From Myxococcales bacterium (GTDB lineage: Bacteria > Myxococcota_A > Polyangia > Polyangiales > Polyangiaceae), in NCBI GenBank assembly GCA_016706225.1, contig JADJKB010000022.1:248001-312000 (forward strand): a stretch of DNA of 64,000 bases. Reading direction: 5' to 3'. A program made the position numbers and the translations under genes. The notes under the pieces are model-generated. The model searched no databases. It was not told the origin of the DNA and saw only the letters and a program-made list of their open reading frames with translations. Below are positions 51,786-60,135 of this stretch, in pieces (position 1 is the first letter of the stretch; every line of letters starts with the position of its first letter).

Positions 51786-54083
51786 ATGTCGCTCTCGAAT
51801 GCCCGCGTCCTCCTGGTCGGCCGCCGTCTGCCGCACAACGAAAACCTGGGGCTGGCTTACCTGCGCGCGGCACTTCAGCGAAAGGACGTACAGGTCACTA
51901 CCTGTTACCTGAACGACGCGACGGACCTCGCCCGCGCGGCTCACACCATCGTCACGACGGCGCCGGACGTCGTGGGGCTCTCGCTCGCAGACGGCGGTTC
52001 GTCGATGCTGCCACTCGCGTTGGGCGAAGCCGTGCGACGCGCCGGCTACGCCGGGCACATCACCAGCGGCGGGCAGTTCGCGACGCTGGCGCGTGAGTGG
52101 CTTCTCTCACGCAACGACTGGCTCGACAGCGTCGTGCGCTTCGCCGGGGAGACGCCCATCGTGGAGATCGTCGAGCGAGTCACCAGCGGGCGCCCGGTGC
52201 ACGACCTCGCCGGGGTCACCACGCGCTCCGGGGACGGTCCGCCCAGCGCCGTGCTCGATACGACACCCATGCAGCTCTTCCCCGTACGCGACGAGCTGCC
52301 CGACGTGCTCGGTTTCCCGGCGGCCCACCTGGCGGCCTCGCGCGGCTGCCGCGGGCGCTGTCAGTACTGCGGACCCGCCGCGCTCCACACGCTCGAGCGC
52401 CAGGAGGGAATTCGCGCAGGCGTCGCCTCCCGGGTCCTCACCAGCGCGGGGGTCGGCGGCGTGCGACGGCGCGAGCTCGAAGACGTGTCCGACGAGATGG
52501 CCGCGCTGTGGCACGAGCGCGGCGTGCGCTACTTCTACTTCGTCGACGAGCACATCTTGCCCTACGAGGAGCCCGAGGCGCTCGAGTACCTCGAGCTGTG
52601 GCGCGCCGCGCTCGCTCGACGCAACGTCGGTGCGTTCGGCGTTGGTGCGATGCTGCGTGCAGACCGACTCACGCCGGCCATCGCCCGGAAATTTGCCGAA
52701 TTTGGCCTGGTCCGGGCCTTCGTTGGCCTCGAGCTCGCCACCGAAGAGGAAGGCCACAGGTTCGGGCGGCGCGCGCCGGGGCCAGCAGAGCTCTCCTTGC
52801 TCGATGACTTCGCTCGGGCAGGCGTCGTGACCGTCAGCAACCTGATGCTCGTCCACCCCTACTCGACCGTGGCCAGCATCGGCGCAGGGCTCGACCTGCT
52901 CGAGCGCATCGACAGCGGCGTGTTCGAGGCGACCCGCATGATGGTCTATCACGGCACCCGCTTGATGCGCTCCATGGCCGACGAGGGGCGCTTGCTCGGT
53001 AACCCTCTACGGTACGGCTACACGTTCGACGATCCGGCCATCGAGCGCTTCGCGGAGATCTTCACGCGCCTGCGAGGTGAGGCCTTCTGGAACTACAGCC
53101 TTGCGTACCGCACGCATGACGCATTCTTGGCCTTCGCGCTGGCACGACGGCTGGTGCCCGAGCGCGTGTCGGAGGCCTTGCCGGAGCGGCTCCAGCGCGC
53201 GCGGCTCGGCGTCAACCGTGTGTATGTGTCGGCCCACCGCCAGGCGCTGGCGCTGGCCATCGCGGGGGGAGGTTTCGTCGAGTGCGGTGCGCTGATTCGC
53301 GCGCTCCGGCCCGAGGTCCACGCACTCGAGCAGGAGCTCGACGAGGTCGACACCCTACTGCTCCGCGCGGCACCCTCACGAACCCGCATGTTCGCTCCGA
53401 TGCGCTCCGCTGCGGCCTCGGCCATCGGCTTCGTGCTCGCCGCTTGTGGCGGAGAGACCACGAGCAACGCACCATCGAAGGATGCCGGCGCCGACGTTGG
53501 CGGCAGCGGGGGTGCTAGCGGCGGCAGCGGAGGCAGTGTCAGCGGCGGCTCGGGCGGAGTCGGCGGAACCAACGCCTGCACTGCGGCGGACGTCGACGCA
53601 GCGAAGCAGGAGGTGGTCGACTTCCTCGGCGCGAAGCAGAGTTGCTTCAGCGGGGAGCTGAGCTTTTCATCGGCGCCGGGCGCTCACTATCAACTGTACG
53701 CGGGCGGCTACCCGAGCATCCGTTTCTGCGACCCGGCGGCGGAGGCCGCGCTGGCCAAACAGGCCGAACAAGCTGTGCTCGGGCTGCTCGCCGGACAGAT
53801 CCCAGCTTGCATCAAGGGGGACGGCCCGTTCTCGACGAACGTCTACGTCTCGTCCTCGGATGGACAGAAGATGGCCGACGCCATCGCCAAGGCCGCGTGT
53901 GGTCCAGGGCCCTTCGGCGAACAGGTGAAGATTGTGCTCGATTCGAACGGCAAGGTCTTGAAGGTCGACGCCAGCCCGACCTACGCGGCGCTGGCCGCGT
54001 GCATCGAGAAGGCGCTGACGGGCTTGACGTTTCCCTGCCGGGCGAGCTTCGAGGTATGTCCGGAGTATGTCATCGCCGAGTGA
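51786..54083 (+). CDS. B12-binding radical SAM protein fused in frame to a lipoprotein-like module
   Basis: A 765-residue open frame. Residues 1-140 are a B12-binding (Rossmann-like) domain starting ARVLLVGRRLPHNENLGLAYLRAAL. Residues 180-400 form the radical SAM barrel with the iron-sulphur motif Cys188-x3-Cys192-x2-Cys195 in RGCRGRCQYCGPAAL, then YFYFVDEHILPYEEPEAL and GLELATEEE. A C-terminal helical part follows to about residue 530. Without a stop the frame continues into a signal peptide and lipobox (Met535 or Met539 to Cys554, GFVLAAC), a Gly/Ser/Val linker and a cysteine-rich domain. So the gene is either a true fusion, two genes whose stop was lost, or two genes with an internal start. 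Radical SAM-B12 enzymes methylate or rearrange unreactive carbons in natural-product, lipid or hopanoid pathways; the substrate is unknown. Confidence 0.78.
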   Translation: MSLSNARVLLVGRRLPHNENLGLAYLRAALQRKDVQVTTCYLNDATDLARAAHTIVTTAPDVVGLSLADGGSSMLPLALGEAVRRAGYAGHITSGGQFATLAREWLLSRNDWLDSVVRFAGETPIVEIVERVTSGRPVHDLAGVTTRSGDGPPSAVLDTTPMQLFPVRDELPDVLGFPAAHLAASRGCRGRCQYCGPAALHTLERQEGIRAGVASRVLTSAGVGGVRRRELEDVSDEMAALWHERGVRYFYFVDEHILPYEEPEALEYLELWRAALARRNVGAFGVGAMLRADRLTPAIARKFAEFGLVRAFVGLELATEEEGHRFGRRAPGPAELSLLDDFARAGVVTVSNLMLVHPYSTVASIGAGLDLLERIDSGVFEATRMMVYHGTRLMRSMADEGRLLGNPLRYGYTFDDPAIERFAEIFTRLRGEAFWNYSLAYRTHDAFLAFALARRLVPERVSEALPERLQRARLGVNRVYVSAHRQALALAIAGGGFVECGALIRALRPEVHALEQELDEVDTLLLRAAPSRTRMFAPMRSAAASAIGFVLAACGGETTSNAPSKDAGADVGGSGGASGGSGGSVSGGSGGVGGTNACTAADVDAAKQEVVDFLGAKQSCFSGELSFSSAPGAHYQLYAGGYPSIRFCDPAAEAALAKQAEQAVLGLLAGQIPACIKGDGPFSTNVYVSSSDGQKMADAIAKAACGPGPFGEQVKIVLDSNGKVLKVDASPTYAALAACIEKALTGLTFPCRASFEVCPEYVIAE
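53400..54083 (+). other. Internal lipoprotein-like module, possible independent start
   Basis: From Met539 (ATG 53400; another at 53388) the frame reads as a complete lipoprotein: a signal with hydrophobic core, lipobox ending in Cys, Gly-rich linker, and a 150-residue domain with about eight cysteines (ACTAADVDAA, KQSCFSGE, FCDPAAEAAL, ACIKGDG, LTFPCRASFEVCPEYV). The lipobox would be useless inside a cytoplasmic radical SAM protein. No clear ribosome-binding site precedes either ATG. Internal initiation at 53400 would give 227 residues. Confidence 0.5.
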
Positions 54084-54107
54084 CTCGCTGACAACCCGGG
54101 GCCGTGC

Positions 54108-55220
54108 GTGAGCGCCTTGCCCACTGGACACCGCGTCGTGGTCTCGGAGCTGGGGGAGACCCCGGTCGAAGCCATCAACGAACACGTCCACGTCGAGCCG
54201 CAGCCCGCGCCCGACAGCGCGACGCTGGCAGCCAGCGACGTGTTGGTCTCGGTCAAGAGCGCGTCCGTTGGTTGGGTCGATCTCTTGATGACCAGCGGCC
54301 AGTATCAACACCTGCCCAGCCCGCCGTACACGCCGGGCCTCGAGTACGCCGGCGTCGTGGTGTGGAAGGGAGACGACGTGGGCGCTCACATCGGCGTGGG
54401 TGATCGGGTGCTCGCCGACGGTTTCCTGACGGGCCCTCGATCCCTCGGCGAGCACCAACGCTGGGGTGGCTGGGCGTCGTGGGCCGTTGCCCCGGGCCAG
54501 GCCCTGCACCCGATCCCCGGCGCGCTCGATTTCGACGGGGCATGCAATCTGCTCGGCAACTACGAGACCGCGTACCACTGCCTGATCACCCGCGGGCGCC
54601 TGCAGGCGGGTGAGACGTTGCTGGTGCACGGCGCCTCGGGCGCGACGGGGCTGGCTGCCGTTCAGGTCGCGAAGCTCGTCGGTGCGACGGTGATCGCAAC
54701 CGGCCGCTCGCCGACCAAGCTCGAGGTGGTCGCGAGCCATGGCGCCGACCACGTCATCATGACGAAGTCGGAAGACGGTGGGCTCCGTTCGTTCAAGGAC
54801 GAGGTCAAGGCGCTGACGTCGGGTCGTGGCGTCGACGTGGTCTACGACGGAGTCGGAGGTGAGATCTCCGGCGAGAGCCTGCGGTGCATGGCCTTCGGCG
54901 GGCGTTTTCTCGTCGTCGGGTGGGCGGCCACTCCGTTCGTTGCGAGGGGCAAGGGGGGCCGCGGCGCACCCAACGCCAACACGCTCCCGACGAACCTGAT
55001 CATGATGAAGGGGCTCGACGTGCTCGGTTGCCCCACCGTGATCTCCAGCGTCAAGGATCCCTCGCTCCGCCCGCCGCGTCTGAAGCAGATCCTGGATTGG
55101 GCGGAGGCCGGCAAGCTCCGCCCCCACGTCTCGCATCGCTTCCCACTGACCGCGATCACCGACGCCATGCGCGCCAAGTGGTCGGGCGAGGTCGCGGGCG
55201 GGTGTGTGATTCACCCTTGA
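54108..55220 (+). CDS. Zinc-free MDR oxidoreductase (quinone-reductase-like)
   Basis: A 370-residue cytoplasmic enzyme starting at GTG (MSALPTGHRVVV). It has the medium-chain dehydrogenase layout: a GroES-like N-domain with GLEYAGVVVWKGDDV and VGDRVLADGF, then a Rossmann fold with ETLLVHGASGATGLAAVQVAKLVGATVIATG, the nucleotide motif at about residues 172-184. The Cys/His zinc ligands of alcohol dehydrogenases are absent, as in quinone and enoyl reductases. The closing PLTAITDAMRAKWSGEVAGGCVI is typical of the NADPH:quinone reductase subgroup. It probably reduces quinones or conjugated carbonyls with NADPH; the true substrate is unknown. It lies 25 bp after the radical SAM frame, so cotranscription is likely. 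Confidence 0.9.
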   Translation: MSALPTGHRVVVSELGETPVEAINEHVHVEPQPAPDSATLAASDVLVSVKSASVGWVDLLMTSGQYQHLPSPPYTPGLEYAGVVVWKGDDVGAHIGVGDRVLADGFLTGPRSLGEHQRWGGWASWAVAPGQALHPIPGALDFDGACNLLGNYETAYHCLITRGRLQAGETLLVHGASGATGLAAVQVAKLVGATVIATGRSPTKLEVVASHGADHVIMTKSEDGGLRSFKDEVKALTSGRGVDVVYDGVGGEISGESLRCMAFGGRFLVVGWAATPFVARGKGGRGAPNANTLPTNLIMMKGLDVLGCPTVISSVKDPSLRPPRLKQILDWAEAGKLRPHVSHRFPLTAITDAMRAKWSGEVAGGCVIHP

Positions 55221-55237
55221 GTACACCGGCATCAGGT

Positions 55238-55283
55238 CGCACTCTTGCTCGGCTCGTCGTCGCACTCTTGCTCGGCTCGTCGT
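55238..55283. repeat. Exact 23-bp tandem duplication
   Basis: Two adjacent identical 23-bp units, CGCACTCTTGCTCGGCTCGT plus CGT, occupy 55238-55260 and 55261-55283. A related start (CGCGCCCTT) follows. They lie in the 103-bp gap between two convergent genes and probably arose by slippage. They are not a hairpin. Confidence 0.9.
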
Positions 55284-55323
55284 CGCGCCCTTCCCGAGCC
55301 TGGTCTCCGCGGTCCGCCCCGAT

Positions 55324-57045
55324 TCAGTCCAGGCCATCGAAGCCGAAGAACAGGCCCGCTTGCCACGCCGTCACCTCGGAGTCGATCACTCGGCCGTGCT
55401 CCAGCGTCTCCTCCAGACACACGAGGTACCTGGTGTCGCCGTACTCGCGCTCCACCAAGCGCAGACAGGAGCGCACCTGGACTCGATGCACCGGGGGACG
55501 CTCGCCGGCCAGCATCGACTGGATCCTCTGGGCGCCCAGCTCCGCGTGGGTACGCCGCGCGTGCAGCACCAGGGCTCCGCCCCAGCCGAGGGCGCCACCG
55601 AGCGGGCGCGAGTCGTCACCGACGTTGAAACGTCCAACCAGGAGCAGCGCAGCGTTCGCTCGGAGCTCGAGCGCGCGCGGTGAGTCGTCTGACCCTTCCA
55701 GCTGATACCCCGCTTCGAGCCGCGGCAGCTCGACGGCGGAGCTCAGAATCGGACCCACCGCCGAGTATCGGAGAGAGTACCCGCCGCGCACGAAGAGAGC
55801 ATGCGGTGACGCAGTGAAGATTGCGTTGTCGAGTGAGTCCCGATCCTGCTGGGACATCGCCTGGTAGAGCATGCTCTGGCGATGAGGATTCGAGCTTCGC
55901 TGCGAGAACGGCAAACGAAACCCGGCCATTGCGTCGTGGGAGACCTGCCCATCGAGTCCCGCGCTGCCGCCACCGAGCGCGCCTGCCAGACTGAACCGCA
56001 AGGACTTGTCGTGTCCCGGGTACCAGCTTCGCAGGTAGATCTCCGCGAAGAACCCGGCCAAGCCCGAGACATGGGTCGATGCGTGAGCGCTTCCGACGCT
56101 GCGGGTCACGACCGGCGTGAACCCGAACGAGCCCCCCTCGATGTTGCCGGTGCCTTTCCAGCCGCTGAACAGTCCTTCCCCAACGGGACGCTCAGGCGGT
56201 GGTGGGGGACGGGGAATTTCCCCAGCCGGCCGCTCGGTTAGCTCGAATGCGTAGGGCTCATTCGGTTCCTCGGGCTCCGCGCTCGCGCCGCCGCTCCGCA
56301 ACGCGGGCAGCCGCGTGGCGCAGGCGGACGGGTCACTCGCGCTCTTGCATCGAGAGCGGAGCAGGCGGGCAGCCACAGCGGGTCTCGGCTTCACGAAACC
56401 CGTGCCCGACGCCGCGAGCGCTGCCAGCTCCGAACAGGCTCGGTCCTCGCCGACGTGGCAGAGCAACGCGCAGCCGAGGGGATCGTCCTCCTCGCAAGCC
56501 AACGCAAAGCAGCGTGCGTGATCGTCGTAGCAGTTGTTCATCCTCTGCACGACTCGCTGGCTGCCCGTCACGTAGCGAAGCTCGAGCATCAGACATGCGA
56601 CGTCATCGCCGGCGCGACAGGCGCGGTAGAAGGTCGCGCGGTCTCGCTCGTCATAGTGCGGAGGGAACACACGTCCACCCGCACCCGCAATGCCAAGCAG
56701 TGCCAGGTCCACACAACGCTGGCTGTCCCCTTTGCGGCACAGGTCCTGGCACGAGCCCATCTCGAAGCGGTCGCACATGCTTCGAAAGATCGACCGCGCG
56801 CGCTCTGGGTCGCGGCGCACCTTGATGCCGTCCGCGAACCAGAGCCCGAGCCGGTGGCACTCGTCCTGATCGCTCTGGCAAGCCACCCAGTCGTCGTCCC
56901 TCGGGCAGACGCTCGCCGCCCGCCGACAGGCGTCGTTCATCTCGCCAGGGTTCCCGACGTAGTCCGCGTATTTTGGCGCCGAGCCACATCCCAGGCAGCT
57001 CCAGGCCAAGACGGCGGTGAAGGAAGGTCGGTGCACCGCGGCCAT
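55324..57045 (-). CDS. Lipoprotein with Sel1-like cysteine-rich repeats and barrel-like C-domain
   Basis: A 573-residue predicted lipoprotein with lipobox ending at Cys20 (SCLGC). The first half (about residues 35-255) contains four or five repeats with paired cysteines, such as DDWVACQSDQDECHRLGLWFADG, MCDRFEMGSCQDLCRKG and ACRAGDDVACLMLELRY. They follow the Sel1-like pattern in which each helical pair is closed by disulphides, as in Cys-rich HcpA-like proteins. A Pro-rich linker (RPPPPPERPVG) follows. The C-terminal 300 residues have alternating strands (GFFAEIYLRSWYPG, LFVRGGYSLRYSAVGP, LELRANAALLLVGRF, ALGWGGALVLHARRTHAELGAQ) and end VTAWQAGLFFGFDGLD, fitting an outer-membrane barrel. The role is unknown. 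Confidence 0.8.
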   Translation of the reverse strand: MAAVHRPSFTAVLAWSCLGCGSAPKYADYVGNPGEMNDACRRAASVCPRDDDWVACQSDQDECHRLGLWFADGIKVRRDPERARSIFRSMCDRFEMGSCQDLCRKGDSQRCVDLALLGIAGAGGRVFPPHYDERDRATFYRACRAGDDVACLMLELRYVTGSQRVVQRMNNCYDDHARCFALACEEDDPLGCALLCHVGEDRACSELAALAASGTGFVKPRPAVAARLLRSRCKSASDPSACATRLPALRSGGASAEPEEPNEPYAFELTERPAGEIPRPPPPPERPVGEGLFSGWKGTGNIEGGSFGFTPVVTRSVGSAHASTHVSGLAGFFAEIYLRSWYPGHDKSLRFSLAGALGGGSAGLDGQVSHDAMAGFRLPFSQRSSNPHRQSMLYQAMSQQDRDSLDNAIFTASPHALFVRGGYSLRYSAVGPILSSAVELPRLEAGYQLEGSDDSPRALELRANAALLLVGRFNVGDDSRPLGGALGWGGALVLHARRTHAELGAQRIQSMLAGERPPVHRVQVRSCLRLVEREYGDTRYLVCLEETLEHGRVIDSEVTAWQAGLFFGFDGLD

Positions 57046-57328
57046 GCTCGCTCGTTTTCGTTACGTGGTGCTCTCTTTTCGCGCGCGTCGGGCGTCGGAC
57101 GTGGCTCTTGCTTGCAGGCCGGTGCCGTCAGACGACTTCGTGACGCCGCTGGAAGCTCGACAGATCGTCACCGAGTATGTCGAGCACTATCATCTCGAGA
57201 GAAATCATCAGGGCCTCGGCAACGCGCTGATCGAACGGCCGTCCGCAAACTCGAACGGCGCGCGGGCGATTCGATGTCGGGACCGGCTCGGCGGAATCCT
57301 CCGCTACTACTACCGGGATGCGGCTTGA
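57044..57328 (+). pseudogene. Internally deleted IS transposase (integrase-core type)
   Basis: The frame reads MLARFRYVVLSFRARR, which may be the N-terminus of an integrase-type transposase. It then jumps to PLEARQIVTEYVEHYHLERNHQGLGNALIERP and ends with a Arg-Leu-Gly-Gly-Ile-Leu-Arg-Tyr-Tyr-Tyr tail. The second part, with YxxHYHxERxHQGLGN, is the C-terminus of DDE transposases of this group. If the start is also transposase, some 250 central residues including the catalytic Asp-Asp-Glu are missing. Overlap with the start codon of the minus-strand lipoprotein gene shows where the element landed. Terminal repeats were not found. Confidence 0.75.
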
Positions 57329-57486
57329 TCTTGCACGGACCAGCTTTCGGACAGTACGGCGTCGAGGTGTGCTTCGACGCAACGTGACCGCCGGCTGGGG
57401 TGTGAGTGGCCGTTGGCACTCCAAGGTGGGCGAATATCCGAGGAAGGTGAGCGATTCTTCCCTTCGCAGGGCGGGGCGAGCAAGCG

Positions 57487-58500
57487 TCAACCGGTACAAC
57501 ACACAATGCGCTTGTCTTTGGGCGTGAGGCTGCCGGTCATGCTTCCGTTGCCCATGGGCGCGCAGTTCCCCGGCGACGTGACCAGCGCGTTCGATGGCAC
57601 CAAGAGCGACGACTCGGAGTTCTTCACGCAGGCCTTCTCCGGAATCAGGGTACACGCTCCGCACGACCCGGCAGAGCACTTGCTCGGGAACGTGCTGCAC
57701 GTTCCGCCGCTTGGTGGAGAGCAGTAGCAGCCGCTCTTCGAGCACGCAGCCTGGTTGTCGAAGGTGAGATAGTACTCCTTGAACTCGGCGTACCCGGCGG
57801 GACACAGCGCGGTCACGTCCGCCTGGGTTGTCATCATGCAATGCTTGAATCCAGGAGCGTCGGCAACACAATGGCCTCCCGCGCAGGGCGGCGGCGTCAG
57901 CGTAGCTTGGCAGATCGTCACGCTGTCCTCGAACTTCGCCTCGATCTTGGTGGCGTATGCCGTGCACGAGGCCTTGACGTTGTTCGGTACTGCCTCGATC
58001 CATGAGTATGCCCCAGCGAGGGGCGCGTTGTAGCAGGAGCCGGGCAAGTACAGTGAGGCCTTGCTGTCGGCACCGCTGCAGTCGGTAGCTGACGCCGGCC
58101 ACTGGCGCACCTGAACGTCGCACTTGAGACCTTGAGGCGTACCGCACGAGCAGCCGCAAGTTCCGACCACGTTCGTACCTCCCTGCTTCGCCACGGGGAA
58201 CTCGGGTGGGCACGTCGCGTCGAGCCCGGGCGCAACGATCACCGGTATCCAGGCGCTGTCCGCCGCCGGCACACACGTACAGTTCGCCGCAGTGCAGGAG
58301 CATGAGCTCCCGGCAACTCCGCCGCCGCCACCTGCCGCTGTGCCTCCTGCGCCCGCTGCACCGCCACTGCCGGCAGCAGCGCCGACGCCACCGGACGCGC
58401 CGGTCGACGAGTTGCCACCGCTTGCCGGCTCACTGGCAGACGACGAAGAGCACCCGAGCAGGAGCACACACGCAATCAGGCCGACCCCGCGTCGCACCAT
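57487..58500 (-). CDS. Lipoprotein with Gly linker and cysteine-rich domain
   Basis: A 337-residue predicted lipoprotein with lipobox ending at Cys17 (VLLLGC). A Gly/Ala/Ser linker runs to about residue 65. The mature domain is very rich in cysteine (about 28 residues): SCSCTAANCTCVP, TCGCSCGTPQGLKC, GSCYNAPLAG, SCTAYATKIEAKFED, CAGGHCVAD, HCMMTTQADV, GCYCSPPSGGTC, SAGSCGACTL and the end IVCCTG. This must be disulphide-bonded and extracytoplasmic. It lies between the two transposase remnants. I do not recognise the fold or function. Confidence 0.8.
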   Translation of the reverse strand: MVRRGVGLIACVLLLGCSSSSASEPASGGNSSTGASGGVGAAAGSGGAAGAGGTAAGGGGGVAGSSCSCTAANCTCVPAADSAWIPVIVAPGLDATCPPEFPVAKQGGTNVVGTCGCSCGTPQGLKCDVQVRQWPASATDCSGADSKASLYLPGSCYNAPLAGAYSWIEAVPNNVKASCTAYATKIEAKFEDSVTICQATLTPPPCAGGHCVADAPGFKHCMMTTQADVTALCPAGYAEFKEYYLTFDNQAACSKSGCYCSPPSGGTCSTFPSKCSAGSCGACTLIPEKACVKNSESSLLVPSNALVTSPGNCAPMGNGSMTGSLTPKDKRIVCCTG

Positions 58501-58695
58501 GCCAAGGTACCACGGCCCATCAAACTGCGCTCGCTCACACTCCCGACCTTCCCCGGCACAGACGCCCGCGCTCGCCCACTTCGTCCCTCACACCAGCCTG
58601 ACCAGCGTCCCGATGATCCGGTCCCACCTCCACGCGAGGTTGGGCAACCCGAGAGGAGGGACGCCCATGGCGAAGCGCAGAGCGCGCGGCCGAGA

Positions 58696-58812
58696 TCACG
58701 GCGTGGGCTCTAGCTTCACGACGACACGCCATCCATCGTCATGACATCCACGGTATTCGGCACCGTTCGGCGGGCGCAAGGCCCAGTCATGCGGTGCGCG
58801 GAAGCGCAGCCC
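58696..58812 (-). pseudogene. Coding-like remnant after a lipoprotein gene
   Basis: Past the stop of the gene at 58813-59412, and in its frame, the minus strand reads LRFRAPHDWALRPPNGAEYR then GCHDDGWRVVVKLEPTP and stops at 58696. The composition is strongly protein-like and there is no start codon. It may be the end of a lost gene or a C-terminus cut off by a stop. The rest of this 312-bp gap (58501-58695) shows only a 26-codon frame, MGVPPLGLPNLAWRWDRIIG, of doubtful meaning. Confidence 0.42.
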
Positions 58813-59412
58813 TCACGGCGTGGAAGGTCCATCCGGAGGCGAGGCTGACCCAGGCGGAGCCGGTGGGGTTGATGGAGTGCCCTGGGGCACGACGCTGGGA
58901 GGGTGGGGAGCGTTCGCGGGGGGCGACTCCACTAGGATAACAGCCCAGCCATGCGCGAACCAACGACGGGCGGCTGACGAGTGCTTCGCGATACAAATGT
59001 CGGTGAACTGCTCCGGCGTTGCGCGGGGCGGCACATCCGAGACGTAGTAGATGAGGGCATTCGCACCAGCTGCGAAAGCTTCCTGTTGCGCCATCAGCCG
59101 GATTGTCTCGGCGACCCACTGCTTTCGTTCGGGCTGCTGGCAAACGCCGCGCTCTCGTGAGACTTCCACCGTGCCGAGAATCCTGTGAGCGAAGCCGGGT
59201 TCAACTTTGAGCTCGTTTTCGCGGAGCGTGAACCCTGGTGGCGCCGCATCGTGGAAGATGAGGACCCGGTCGGGCGTCGCCGCGTTTGGACGGGCTCCCG
59301 CAGGTTGCGCGAGACCCATCGGCTGGAAGTCTGCCCGCATTCTGATCGGGTTACAGTCCACCGAAGAAGCAGCAAACAGGATTCCAAGCAACTTCAGCAA
59401 TACACACCGCAT
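58813..59412 (-). CDS. Putative exported protein, possibly lipoprotein
   Basis: A 199-residue protein with ATG start. The N-terminal 20 residues are a signal with a weak lipobox at Cys20 (SSVDC). The mature part is beta-alpha like: DRVLIFHDAAPPGF, KVEPGFAHRILGTVEVS, WVAETIRLMAQQEAFAAGANALIYYV and WFAHGWAVILVESP. It ends in a Pro/Ser-rich tail. The ILGTVEVS followed by helix and AxGANALIYY is like the small domains of heavy-metal- or YbjQ-type proteins, but this match is loose. It lies in the region between the two transposase remnants. Function unknown. Confidence 0.68.
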   Translation of the reverse strand: MRCVLLKLLGILFAASSVDCNPIRMRADFQPMGLAQPAGARPNAATPDRVLIFHDAAPPGFTLRENELKVEPGFAHRILGTVEVSRERGVCQQPERKQWVAETIRLMAQQEAFAAGANALIYYVSDVPPRATPEQFTDICIAKHSSAARRWFAHGWAVILVESPPANAPHPPSVVPQGTPSTPPAPPGSASPPDGPSTP

Positions 59413-59457
59413 GGGAAAACTATATCCGCGTGTCGGATGGAAGCGCCACCCTGGTCG

Positions 59458-60135
59458 TCAGGCGCCGCGTGTGCGCGAGCGGTATACAGCGTCGTCGTTC
59501 CTGGCAACAACCGGCGCTCGGTGGGTGGAGACGCGCTTCACCGTCTTCACGCCGGCAACTGCACGAATCTCGGTGAAGTCCTGCGTGAACAGCGGGTCTC
59601 GGTCGTGAATGAGGTAGCGCGTGTTCGCGGCGGACCAGTTTTCGTACACTTCGCCGGCGGGGCGCGTCACCTCGAACTCGTAGGTCATCGGGCCCTGCTG
59701 GAAGCTCCAGGGGATCGCGCCTTCGGGGATCACGCCGGGTGAGCCGAGCGCCGAGCGCGCGGAGACCAGTGCGTGTTCGCCACCGTATTGGTCCACCACC
59801 GAGACGGCGTGGGCCGTGTCGAAGGCGAGCTTGGCGTCGAAGCCGAAATGGCCCTCTTCGATGGCGTCGGTGAGGGCGGCGTAGTCGGTCTCGACCACGA
59901 GCGCGCCGCCCTCCTGCCGCACCGAACGCACCTTCCTGAGGGCGGTGCCCGCGAGCAGCATCACTTTGCCGGGTGCGAGCGTGAGGCCTGCGGTCGAGAG
60001 CTTCGCGGCGTCGAAGCGGTAGGTGTGGGACTGCGGGTCGCTGGAGGTGAGCGCTGCCGCTGCTGCGCCTTCGAATGCAGGCAAGCGCGCAAACGATCTT
60101 CGAAGCGGGCCGTACGCGATGGCGCACGCCGTCAC
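59458..60135 (-). CDS. Chimeric protein: unknown N-domain with transposase-derived C-terminus
   Basis: A 225-residue frame whose GTG overlaps the M23 peptidase stop (GTGA), as expected for a cotranscribed gene. Residues 1-170 look like an ordinary protein with TYRFDAAKLSTAGLTLAPGKV and YGGEHALVSARSALGSPGV segments. From about residue 171 the sequence becomes NTRYLIHDRDPLFTQDF and AVAGVKTVK, the integrase-core block of DDE transposases. The resident gene has therefore lost its natural C-terminus, replaced by a piece of insertion sequence read in frame. The final 20 residues match neither part. The gene is probably inactive. The N-domain family is not recognised. Confidence 0.62.
   Translation of the reverse strand: MTACAIAYGPLRRSFARLPAFEGAAAAALTSSDPQSHTYRFDAAKLSTAGLTLAPGKVMLLAGTALRKVRSVRQEGGALVVETDYAALTDAIEEGHFGFDAKLAFDTAHAVSVVDQYGGEHALVSARSALGSPGVIPEGAIPWSFQQGPMTYEFEVTRPAGEVYENWSAANTRYLIHDRDPLFTQDFTEIRAVAGVKTVKRVSTHRAPVVARNDDAVYRSRTRGA
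59535..59625 (-). mobile_element. Insertion-sequence fragment (integrase core)
   Basis: The translated block RYLIHDRDPLFT...AGVKTVK matches the conserved transposase core, whose second catalytic Asp lies in HDRD. Only about 30 residues survive and no terminal repeats are visible. It points opposite to the transposase remnant at 57044-57328. Both fragments could derive from one element type, since they cover consecutive parts of it. Confidence 0.72.

Noticed and set aside
57329..57486. Right-hand end of the insertion sequence with terminal repeat
   Set aside because: No inverted partner could be found upstream of 57044, so an IS boundary cannot be assigned.
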